Position numbers and translations under genes: made by a program. Positions 33,107-43,432 of a DNA stretch of 59,843 nt are shown here, one piece after another (position 1 is the first letter of the stretch; each line of letters starts with the position of its first letter). The DNA is from Acanthaster planci (taxonomy: Eukaryota > Echinodermata > Asteroidea > Valvatida > Acanthasteridae): assembly GCF_001949145.1 (NCBI RefSeq), contig NW_019091407.1:74429-134271 (forward strand), written 5' to 3'. The notes below the pieces were generated by a model. It was not told the DNA's origin and did no database searches. It was given only the letters and a program-made list of their open reading frames with translations.

Positions 33107-33188
33107 GGTAGCGTGGCCGAGCGGTCTAAGGCGCTGGTTTTAGGCACCAGTCATTTCGATGGCGTGGGTTCGAATCCCACCGCTGCCA
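33107..33188 (+). tRNA. tRNA-Leu (anticodon TAG)
   Basis: 82 nt. Acceptor stem GGTAGCG/CGCTGCC with one G-U pair and discriminator A. D arm GGCCGAGCGGTCTAAGGC contains the A box. Anticodon stem CTGGT/ACCAG closes the loop TTTAGGC, so the anticodon is TAG (reads CUA). Long variable arm GTCATTTCGATGGC, as expected for a class II tRNA. T arm GTGGGTTCGAATCCCAC carries a consensus B box. No intron, no encoded CCA. The T7 run at 33190-33196 is the Pol III terminator. A second copy with a changed anticodon faces it at 34549-34630. Confidence 0.97.
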
Positions 33189-33189
33189 A

Positions 33190-33196
33190 TTTTTTT
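33190..33196 (+). terminator. Pol III terminator of tRNA-Leu(TAG)
   Basis: Seven T starting two bases after the discriminator base. Confidence 0.85.
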
Positions 33197-34532
33197 CCTA
33201 ATGTTTTCTCTGATTTGCCTGTGAATTTTAGAAATTAAAGATACCAGAATCGACAAAAGTATTCGGTACCTTTTATTTTGGGGGGTAGGTTCGAATGCCA
33301 CAAGTTTAACGCAGCCACTGATCGTATGATCAGTGACTGCAAAATTGGGTCAATTGTGGCTCAGAATTTCAACTGAAACCTGATAAGCGCAATATTGAGG
33401 CATACTTCATCAAAACGCGACTTTTGCTCATTGCATCTCGTTATATCATCATTTTAATGCTTATAACGTCTATGGCTATCGATATACATGTACATGTATG
33501 TGGATAGCAGTTATTGTCATCGTAGACGTTGATCTGGAGTCAAACAGTTTTCATTTCTTGCTTTGTTGTTGTTATTGTTGTTGTTGTCAGTTTTCTTGTC
33601 TTGTATACTTCACCGGTCGCACAACCACGTAGGCCTACAAGTTAGACCTGATAATCTCCATGTTCGTATAATGGAATCATTTTTATCATAAATGAAATAG
33701 GAAATAAGCAGTCATGTGATAGAACCTTCTTGTGAAATTGTACATACCTTCAGGTTCAAGTTAGACAAAGAGGCCTATAATTTTATGGGCATCAATTAAT
33801 AGTAAGTTTAAGTTGAAATCATTTGTTTTCCTTTCGCACAAATAAATGATAGCAAATTTGAATGACTATGAATAATTAAACTGGATTATACTGGATTGAA
33901 AATCGAATGTTACTAGCAAATATTATTGGTCGGAGTGTACAACTCAGTGTGGCTCCAAATGTGGCATTTAAATTTCGTGGCAGATTCCTCAGTAGCCTAT
34001 GTTATTTATTGGGTTTTTTAAAGACAGAAACAAAGACTAAAATACAAAATAAAATCACAGGAAAACGTAAACGAAAACAGAATTCATTCCCCATCATGGC
34101 TCGTCCATGTTTGCACAGTTTTAAGCAACTATTGGTTGCATTTTATAGGACGCGGCTCTAACTATGTTTAGAGCCAAGTTAAACTTCAATGATCATAGCT
34201 TTACACGGTGGACATGAACTGTTTGGTTCTCAGAAGAACCAGTTGTTTCAAACCTCATGATGACGAACATGAGACTTGAAACAGCTGACTCTTCTAAGAA
34301 CTTACAACGAAACATTCCACAGTATTATTACAGCAGTGATTCCATAGGGTAATTATGGTTGCATACCTTGTAATTGACGGACAGACAAAAAGAGAAAAAC
34401 GGGCAAAACGTCGTTAAAAGTATGTACATTTTTCCTAAAATACAAATGGAAATCGCACGTCATAGGTGAATCGGGTCTATTACCATGATATTGTCAGGTA
34501 GTGTGAATCTAGTTCAGTATTTTTTAAAAATG

Positions 34533-34546
34533 AAAAAAGACAAAAA
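34533..34546 (-). terminator. Pol III terminator of tRNA-Leu(AAG)
   Basis: On the minus strand a T5 run (34542-34546) is followed by a T6 run (34533-34538), just past the 3' end of the tRNA. Confidence 0.8.
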
Positions 34547-34548
34547 CT

Positions 34549-34630
34549 TGGCAGCGGTGGGATTCGAACCCACGCCATCGAAATGACTGGTGCCTTAAAC
34601 CAGCGCCTTAGACCGCTCGGCCACGCTACC
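34549..34630 (-). tRNA. tRNA-Leu (anticodon AAG)
   Basis: 82 nt on the minus strand, identical to the gene at 33107-33188 except for one base. The anticodon loop is TTAAGGC instead of TTTAGGC, changing position 34 from T to A and the anticodon from TAG to AAG. In eukaryotes A34 is normally deaminated to inosine, so this copy would read CUU/CUC/CUA. All stems, the class II variable arm and the A and B boxes are intact. Confidence 0.97.
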
Positions 34631-36740
34631 TCATACTTCATACTTGAACAGATTTCATTTTCGTTCGCAATCTATTGAGGCTGGGCCTATATATGCACAC
34701 TTTGATCCGACCTTTGCACGCGTGCTCGCAAAAGCATTTATTTCTGCAACAACATTTCCTGACTTTAACCTTACAGTAAGCATGCGTAATTCTCATGAAC
34801 TTTCAATCCTCACGAACGTTATCCTCTAACAGGTAGCTCCTAGAGAGAGAATTGTAATTTAACCATGGTCAAATTACTGTCATAACTTTACAGTGCTGTA
34901 GAACAGACGTATCGGTGCTACAACGTGAGTATATCACACTGAATTATTATTACATGTTTTTAATTTGTGGGGGGGGGCACTCGTGGTGCACACATCTCTT
35001 AAAGGTTAAGTGGGTAGGACCAAAAGCCCATGAACTGCGGCTTGTGTAGGTGGTGTAAATATCAAAATGTTAAATGACCGGGGGCACGAGCCTTCAAAAG
35101 CCTGAGGAGTTACGCCACTGGTTCACCATGTCGGCCTATATAGACCCGTATGTAAATCATGAGTTATTTAACTGAGATCAACTTGTATATACGCGAAGCA
35201 GTTTTTGCAAAAGTGTACGGATAACTAACTATCTGTTTATAAAACTAAACACCCGAATGTCAGCAACTGTTAAGGTATAATTAATGAACTGAAAGATTTC
35301 ATTAAGTATGAGTCCATTAACGGCAAGTGGTACTTCCGTCGAGGGCCCGTATATCCTTGATGCGGCCAATGCAGACCACTTCAACTCTTGGATCTGGATT
35401 CATTTCAGTTTTATGCGAACATTATTATTGCACAAAACGAAAGTATGGAAATTGGAATAAGATCGTATGTACAGTCGTTTCCAAGGTGGAAAGGGGGCTA
35501 CCCCCCCCCCCGAATGATTTCAGTGTTGCTTGTAAAATCAAAGGGAGAGAATGGCGTGTTTTGAAACGAAGTGTATTTCATTGCCTCCCCAAACTTTGTA
35601 ACACACCGAAAAAGAAACACCCATCCCAGAAAGACGGTAAAAGTTACACTGTTGAATGCGTGTTGCCCCCTCCCCCAAAAAGGGAATAAACCCTCTCCCC
35701 ACGGCAGTCAAAATTAAGCAGCGGGAGTGTGAGCACCACTTACTGTAGCCAAGACTCGAGGTCTTAGTCAACGCGCTTTTTTTTATTAGCATGGCGTTGT
35801 TTCGTGTAAGTCCCAAGATTTCATACATGTACTCTTCTATGCTAATTGTAACCTTTGTGTTGTCTACATAGCACCGATGCATGTGACCTTAGATACCTCG
35901 CACTCTCAGTAGCCTGAGTTACTTTGCATAGTGTTTCTATGGCGAAGGATTATGGGGCGATCTTTTACACGTGCACTGATGAAGACGAGCGAAGAATGGA
36001 GTGTGACGACCTAAATCCGTCTCAACTTAGATTACCTTATTAATGCTAAACGAAAGCCTGAGCGAATGTAAGGCAACCTGGATCAAACAACTCCGAAAGC
36101 CAAACTGTGTCATTTTCACCTCCAAGATCTGTTCGTTGGAGAAACCGTTTTCTTAAATACATTCACCGCTCTGGTGGATATGGAACTATGCGGTCATTAG
36201 GCCTAAGGGCCGGGATTCACAAGACTCAACTAGAAGCGACAGAACTGTGAGTTGTTATGAGCGTTTAGGGTTCGAATATGAAGACTACATAGGCCTAGAC
36301 CTCGGGATTGAAATAACAGACACTAACTTCGGACATGATAGTTGGGATAGCTCCGTTGCCATAATTTGTCCTTGTTCCGGTTTCCAGATAATAATTGTTG
36401 ATATAGCGATAACACAATGGTGGGACAAAATTTAAATTATGCGTTTGAATTTTTCCTTTGGTATCAACCTGGAGGTCAAAGGGTTAGGATGGTCGGGATG
36501 GGAGGGAGAAATGAGCCACTCCCTCCCCATGAAATATTCCACTGCAAATAACCCACGCTCCAACAGCCTCTCCTAACCAAACTCCCACTGCTTGGCTTCC
36601 GAGTCGCGCCGACCCCCTGCCTGTTTATGGCAGAGGTGTGATAGGCGATGCACCTTAAAACCACATTGCTCCGGGCAGGTGCGGCTGTTTGGCCGTGAGA
36701 GGCAGCCCACCTAGAAGAAGGACAACGTGTCTCCATAACA
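34631..36740. other. Intergenic region between tRNA-Leu(AAG) and the retroelement
   Basis: No gene recognised. A TE fragment lies at 34967-35120. The stretch 36480-36740, G/C-rich and ending GTGGGAAGAAAAATAAAGA, may be the 5' untranslated part of the retroelement. Confidence 0.4.
34967..35120. mobile_element. MITE fragment (hAT-type right end)
   Basis: Ends GGAGTTACGCCACTG, the complement of CAGTGGCGTAACTCC, and shares the G-run plus 'GGGGGGCAC' composition with the intact element at 42575-42780. I do not find the matching left end. Confidence 0.45.
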
Positions 36741-39700
36741 GTGGGAAGAAAAATAAAGAAGATTTTCAAAACAACAACTGCGACCTGGAATGTCCGAACA
36801 ATGTTGGACAATGATGATAGACCTGAAAAAAAATCAGCACTAATTTTAAAAGAGCTGCAACGGCACTCAAAAGACGAGATTAGAAGGCCAATGCCAGGTG
36901 AAGGAGAAATCACACACGTTTTTTGGGTGCAGGAAAACAGACGAGAGGCGAGAGGCTGGAGTGGCGTTTGCAGTTTCAAATGCAAGAGTGGACAAACTCA
37001 CAACTCTCCCAAAGGGACACTCGCAAGGTTCATGTAACTTCGCATTCATGTTGGGAGAGATCGTCATGTAACCCTGATCAAGGTACATGTATATGCACCA
37101 ACAATGACGTACACAGAAGAAGCCGGGAGGAAGTCTACAGCAAGCTAAACAGCTTAGTACAATACCCGTCGCAGACAAGCTCGTCATACTTGATGACTTC
37201 AATTAATGCTCGACCGAGTCGGGAAAGACTACACCTCCTACATATACAGTAATGTGATTGGAAAGTTTGGGGAAAGGGAATAAGAATACCAATAGGGAGC
37301 TTTTTCTCAATTTCTGTGCCCAATACCAACTTTTTATTACTACACCTATTTTAATCGAGCTGACATTCATTTCTACAGCTGGATGCACCCAAGGTCCAAC
37401 CATTTTCATCTTCCGGACTATGTGGTGACTTGTGCAAGAGATCTGAAAGATGTGCTATAGTTACAAGGGTCATGAGCGGAGCAGATTGTTCAACCAATCG
37501 TTAATTTAATCAGGACCAAGCTCAAGCTGCGTCTGTCCTTCCCAAGACACAAGAAAGCCTGTGCTATTCCTCACAAGTTGGACATAAAAAGCTGACTGAG
37601 AAACATAGACGAGATACTCACACCAGGCAATGTGGAATTAGTTTGGAGAAGGATCAAAGAAGTGATTACAACAGCAGCAGAAGATACTCTTGCTTACCTG
37701 AAAAGAAAAACACCTGATTAGTTCAACGATCACGAAGGTCACATCCAAGCTTCCCTCTTAGACGAAAAACAGAAGGTGTGTATGTAACAGGGAAAAATGG
37801 CACGCTATGAGGNNNNNNNNNNNNNNNNNNNNNNNNNNNNNNNNNNNNNNNNNNNNNNNNNNNNNNNNNNNNNNNNNNNNNNNNNNNNNNNNNNNNNNNN
37901 NNNNNNNNNNNNNNNNNNNNNNNNNNNNNNNNNNNNNNNNNNNNNNNNNNNNNNNNNNNNNNNNNNNNNNNNNNNNNNNNNNNNNNNNNNNNNNNNNNNN
38001 NNNNNNNNNNNNNNNNNNNNNNNNNNNNNNNNNNNNNNNNNNNNNNNNNNNNNNNNNNNNNNNNNNNNNNNNNNNNNNNNNNNNNNNNNNNNNNNNNNNN
38101 NNNNNNNNNNNNNNNNNNNNNNNNNNNNNNNNNNNNNNNNNNNNNNNNNNNNNNNNNNNNNNNNNNNNNNNNNNNNNNNNNNNNNNNNNNNNNNNNNNNN
38201 NNNNNNNNNNNNNNNNNNNNNNNNNNNNNNNNCAGACTTCAATCACTGACTCCTAGCCGAATGGGACTCAAACAGAAAACCACACTCCAGTTAGGAGGAA
38301 CAATACATAGGTGCATGTGAAGGTGACTGGTCTTTGCTGATCTGCTACACTGAGTGTGACCAGACCATGTGGCAACTCTATATGGGGGAAGCTAGGGCTT
38401 AAACAAATGAACAGGGGGGCACACTACTAGAAAAAAAATCAAGAACTCTAAACTTAAGTTAAACATTTTAAAGGGGAACTACTTCTATGTAAAAACGTGT
38501 ACTTAATAACATAAACATTTCTGGCTCTGCCACATGTACACAGCACCTGAAGGAAAATACTGCCAGAAGCAAGGCTGCTTTCCAAGCAATCAAAAGCAAA
38601 GTACAGAAGGAGATCAGGTTATGAAGAATGACTGGTGGAACATGAAAGCTGAAGAAATATATAGAAAGGTTCTATCAGTGTAACGGCTCCCAAGCAGCCA
38701 TATTCGGACAGATATTAAGGAAATTTCCAATAGATGGAAGGAATCCTACCAGAAAGTCTGTGTTGCTGTAAGTCATCCCGAACCACAACAGACATGATAT
38801 CTGCACTAAGACAACTTCAGGAAAAGGCAGTTGTCATACAAAACCAGCCGTTGTACATGCATCTTTGAAGACTTCTCAGAGGCCTACGACACTATGGATA
38901 GGGGAACGCTGTGGAAAGTGTTACAAATTTATGGATGTCCTCCAAAATTTATCAATATTATGAAGTCATTCCATGATAACATGACAGGCAGGGTGAGTTC
39001 CCAGTGTGCCACGGAGTCAAACAGGGCTGTGTTTTGGTCCCCACCCTGTTTAGGCCTACGCTTTAGGCCTATTTAGCAGCTGTGCTAAATATTGCTGACG
39101 TAAACCTCACCAAAGGTGTGTACGTGCGAACATGTCTGGATGGTAAACTACTCAATGTTGCACGTCTACGATCATCTTGTCAAACAAGAAAGGTCTGAAT
39201 TAGAGAACTGCTCTTTGCTGATGATTCTGCTCTTTTACCTACGTCGCTAGCACCCAAGAAATTGTGAACCACTTTGCAGCTGTTGCCACGCAGTTTGGCC
39301 TAAAAACATATACTACCAAGATCAAACTTCTGTTTCAACCATCTCCATTAGACAGTCATCCACAGCAGCCACGATTGCAGGTCAGTGGCGAGGTGCTCTA
39401 GTGTGCTGAGGACATCGCGTATCTTGGCAGTACAGTCACGAGCAAGAACAGTGTAGATTTAGAGATTAATATTAAAGTGTATAAGTACCGCCTCGAAAGC
39501 TTTTGGGACCCTACAACAACGTCTCTGGTCAAGAAATGACTTAAAGTTGGAGACCGTAACGCCAGGATTTACAACACTGCGGTACTACCATCACTACTTT
39601 ATGCTACTAAAATGACGCTCCACGGGAAATATCAAAAGACTAACAAGAACCCAAGTAAGACGTCTACAGCAGATCCTGGGAATCAAGTGGCAGGACAAAG

Positions 39701-40140
39701 AACAAGATACGGCAGTCTTGGAAAAAGCAGGAACAATTGGTGCTGAAGCCATGATTACTGCGTTAACTCTCAGATGGGCTGGGCATGTCAGGAGGATGCC
39801 AGACCACAGCTTCCTTAAACTTGTGTTCTATGGTGATCTCTGTGAAGGGAAGCGGATGCGGGGTGGTCAAAAGCTACGCTTAGGCTTCCTCAAGCGGCAC
39901 TTAAAGATTGCCAATGTGGACGTTGAAACATGGGAAGACCAAACAATGTCCAGGCCAGGGTGGCGTGGAGTCGTACGCAGCTCCAAGACAGCAGTAGAAC
40001 AGAAGCGCCTAGATACCTATCAAAGAGCTCATGATGGCCACCATGGTTGACCGGCAGTAGATGGCAACACCTTCTCCTGTGCTGGCTGTGGACGCAAGTG
40101 TTGTTCATGTGCTGGTCTAGTTGCACATGCACAACAAGTG
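36741..40140 (+). mobile_element. Degenerate non-LTR retrotransposon (endonuclease-RT), with assembly gap
   Basis: Read across frames, fragments of a LINE polyprotein appear in order. The APE-type endonuclease start is TTATWNVRTMLDNDDRPEKK (about 36768). Its DFN box, reading LVILDDFN, lies near 37178-37201. The reverse transcriptase has AYDTMDRGTLWKVLQ, then GCPPKFINIMKSFHD (about 38885-38979) and LFADDSAL (39211-39234). The C-terminal domain has RWAGHVRRMPD and TWEDQTMSRPGWR (39775-39970), and a zinc-finger tail CAGCGRKCCSCAG (about 40078-40116). This is the family often matched to 'craniofacial development protein 2' endonucleases. Many stops and frame changes mark it as dead. Positions 37813-38232 are unsequenced, and the 5' boundary is not defined. 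Confidence 0.85.
37813..38232. other. Assembly gap (420 N)
   Basis: A run of N within the retrotransposon, probably where repeat copies blocked assembly. Confidence 1.
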
Positions 40141-40382
40141 CGGTTCTCCTGGTGACGTGGGTGCCGTATTTAATTCGTGCAGGTTTCTATCTCACCGCAG
40201 GTGGCTCTCTGATCTACCAAGGGGGCATGCTTCCTGAAACAATCGACTACCTTTTATTCGTATTGTACATCAACAATGTCACAAACCCACTAATTTACGG
40301 GATTGCAAACAGGCGATTCAGACAGGACTGTAAGGATGTCGTCGGCGAGATTAGATGTTGTTGGATGCAGAGGCGTTCTTAA
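40137..40382 (+). pseudogene. Rhodopsin-class GPCR fragment (TM6, TM7 and C-tail)
   Basis: The frame AGT (40137) to TAA (40380-40382) reads SAVLLVTWVPYLIRAGFYL, a TM6 with a TWVP form of the usual CWxP. It then gives TIDYLLFVLYINNVTNPLIY, a TM7 ending in the NPxxY motif, and GIANRRFRQDCKDVV, a basic helix 8, then stop. TM1-TM5 are not found upstream: the sequence immediately 5' is the zinc-finger tail of a retrotransposon. It is either the 3' remnant of a receptor cut by that element, or a last exon whose intron holds the element. There are no stops and key motifs are intact, so decay is recent or function remains. Class A is clear; the ligand subfamily is not. Confidence 0.75.
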
Positions 40383-43313
40383 AAACAATACCATCTACCT
40401 GACTGTATAAGCTACATGTATTGACTTATAAAAGCCTGTGCAAGGTAGACCTAATAGTACAGTTCGAGTTTAATCCGGTCACAGTATGGACTCCGTTATT
40501 GGCCAAGAGAGGGTAGTTTAAGCACCAAGCAAGTGGCTCAATTGGCGAACTTTTATTGCTAGCTGGGGGTCGGAAACGGTCTTTTTTTTTCATCTCAGTG
40601 CGTGAAATAATGGGCCGCTCTGTTTTCCATGGGTAGGGGTAGCACTTGTGTACGTGATTTTTGTCTTAAAAATGCAATTCGCCCCACACAAATGGACACT
40701 CGAGGTGGGAGGCTCCAGGAAAAAGATGTGAAAAGAAACTTGGGTGGATAAGTCTTAGATGTGTCATTTTCCGTGTGAAAGCTGCTCACATTGCGTTTGA
40801 AATGAAATGATTATGTTGAAAGCATCTGGTAAACGAGCTGAAGAAAGAAAGCTCCATTGTGGAAAATTAAGAAATGGTGGAGTGAATCATAGTGAGTTTA
40901 TGACTGCGTACAGATATTATTGGGTGGAGGAGAGTGCTACTTCCAACCAGAAGTCCTAAAAGTAAAGAGACGCCTTTTATGAGCCCCAAGCTAGACCAAG
41001 AGCTAACGCAATAAAGTTTCCTATGGCAACAGAGGCTCCTTTGGTGGGAACTGCTCCAAGCTGTTACAGTCTCGTCGGTACCAACAAAATGAACACGCCC
41101 CATCAGCATGGATCTTTTCAACCGATGAAGGTGGTGCTTCTTAAGGCGGTTTGTTCACGTATACATCGTAGACATGCGGACTGCATAGTTTTCATTGCAC
41201 GTTGAGGTGAAATTTATTGTATAATTATGACGTTGTATAGCCTTTGTTTAGACGTATCTCAAAATAGCCTAAAGTAGTAAACAAAAACAGTGCACGCCTC
41301 TTCAAGCTACACGGCAAGGATTCCATAGAATCCTAATAATATATACAGTGCGTGTTTTGATGTGTACCCCAATTCCAAAGAATATAGTATTGAAACAACA
41401 TGAGGACCATAAAACTTGAACCGCATTTACAGTAATGTTACTGTAATCTACTGTTGTTAAAGCTACAAAGGAGGTGCATGTTGAGATTATTTGTTTTCAT
41501 TTATTATCATTCTTTGGATGTTATTGATAGCCTATTGGCTTTTTTATTTAGCATATCGTAACAATTAAAACGTGACATGACTTGTGGAGTACACGCGATA
41601 TAGCATTACAACAACCCTTCCTATGTATTCACTGTGATAAAGGAATCTTTTCCAGTAAAAACACAAAATACATGTCCACAAACACAATTTCTCGTCTGTT
41701 TGGAGCATTTTCGGGCTGAACTTCTGCCATTTTCAAACAAATGCATTTATGTTCATGTGACGAAAAGTTTATAAAATGTAAAAGAAACATTTGCTGCAAA
41801 AATGCTTTCCGATAACCGGAGGTGTCGCGTCGTGTGAAGGGAGGGCATAGACAAGGGTAGTCCACTACCTTGACTGCGTTCGTGGCATTTTTCTAGATGT
41901 GCGTGTCACATCATTCCACATGTCAATGCGGGTGGGTGTTCCTGTACAAGTAATGTACATGTACATGTATGAATTTTTCGCACAGGGCGGTGAAAGAAAC
42001 GACGAACAACGGTCAGTGTGGACTAAAAGTAACATATGAGCAGATCGAGAAGCATATTTTCATAGGCTATTGTTGTCTTGGGAGGGGGGGTTGGGCCAGA
42101 AAACTTGGAAATCTTTGTAGCTAACCTCTTTAAAGGCCTCTCTGAGCGGAGAGGCTAAATCTGAAATTCACTTTGAAACTACTGTCCCCTAAATCGCTTT
42201 GCCCCCGTAGGTCCTCACCAACGGATCTGCAAATAGGTAGGCCTACAATAAGGACGAAAGCGTGAAGAGGGAGTGACCCGTCAAGAATCTAAGGAAGAAG
42301 AAGGTATTAAAGAGATAATAAAATGCTGAGATTTGAAGTGGAACTTTAATCAGAGACGTGGAGTCAGATAAAGGGCACGACTGCTTGAAAGGGGCAACGA
42401 TGCGATATGGAGGAGGTGGGACGGGTTTGGGCACTAGTGAAGAGAGTGAATTAGGTTGGCTTCTGAGGGGATTTATGAGCATGTTTTGCTCGATGTTTTT
42501 GCGCTTCTTCTGTCGTCAGATGTTTTTGCATTTGTTCGTATTCCTTAGCCAATAACTTGTCCCCTCCGGCCGTTCAGTGGCATATACAGCCAACCGGGGG
42601 GGGGGGGCACGGGCTCCCCACAATTTCCTGGTGCCCCCCGATCCCCCCCCAAAAAAACGGAAGAATGGGTATTGAACAAGGCTAACAAAAACTTGCCCCC
42701 AAAAAACCATATCAATGAAAGCCGTCCCCCCGCCAAGATACTGGTGCCCCCCCCACTAGTGAATCCTCGCTACGCCACTGCAGCCGTTCCCAACTCAAAA
42801 GCTAATTCAGGTGCTGGATCGGTCCATGATCGGCCCGATATGCCTTTGTAAGAATATTAGCTGCACTAGTTCAATAATGATGCTTCCAGGCGCTGGATTG
42901 CAGCTCGGCTTGGACAGGATGCAAGCTTCTCTGGCTATGGTGACGCCCCTCTCAACGATCAGATGTGGGAGTTCAAAGTTCAAACACGGCTCTATTCAGT
43001 ACTATTTTTTTCTGCACCAAGCATCGGTCAAAACATGCCTCCCGAGCTTCTTAGGTTACGTATAAATTAGCTTTTACGCATGCGCAACATGTCTGTTGAC
43101 TGAAAAGCGGTGTAGATAAAAATTTACTGTGCTTTCATGCACCAGGTACCCGGCGCCGCACCGCGCCATATGCATTATACGCATATCATTACAACATAAC
43201 ACGAGCTATCCAGATCGCACGTACGCCTGAGCTGACGAGCTGTCGGGTCATCGGGAGGCTGGGCAATTCGGGAGTGCAGTAGATTTGCTCATTCTCTCTT
43301 CATTCGAGTCGCT
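40383..43313. other. Intergenic region upstream of glycogen phosphorylase
   Basis: No protein gene recognised. It contains the hAT-type MITE at 42575-42780 and TACATGTACATGTATG near 41955. The final 200 bases before the phosphorylase ATG are the likely promoter and 5' UTR; no TATA box at a convincing distance was seen. Confidence 0.45.
42575..42780. mobile_element. hAT-type MITE with 8-bp target duplication
   Basis: Left end CAGTGGCATATACAG, right complement CAGTGGCGTAGCGAGG. Flanks CGGCCGTT and CAGCCGTT agree in 7 of 8 bases, the duplication length of hAT elements. The interior is G/C homopolymers (12 G at 42596-42607). Confidence 0.75.
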
Positions 43314-43432
43314 ATGGCAGCCACACCGAAGTCTGATTCAGATAGACAGAAACAGATCAGTGTCCGAGGGATTGCTGAAGTGGAGGATGTGACCAACTTC
43401 AAAACTTCGTTCAACCGGCATCTTCATTTCAG
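43314..43432 (+). CDS. PYG: Glycogen phosphorylase exon 1 (start)
   Basis: ATG at 43314 (context GCTATGG), [19 protein letters not shown]. It holds the phosphorylase-kinase serine and ends FNRHLHF; donor CAG|GTAAGA, phase 2. Confidence 0.95.

Larger units (their letters stand above)
33189..34548. other. Spacer between the two facing tRNA-Leu genes
   Basis: 1,360 bp, AT-rich. I see no gene; it includes a (GTT)n-like stretch near 33565-33588 and a TACATGTACATGTATG run near 33484. Confidence 0.5.

Noticed and set aside
36476-36985. 169-codon minus-strand frame
   Set aside because: It lies opposite the retroelement's 5' end and endonuclease start; no family resemblance on that strand.
37758-38249. 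Apparent open frames of about 145-162 codons on both strands
   Set aside because: They consist almost entirely of the N run and have no real sequence.
40047-40136. Upstream extension of the GPCR reading frame
   Set aside because: Residues before 40137 in that frame come from retrotransposon zinc-finger DNA read out of frame, so I start the fragment at 40137.
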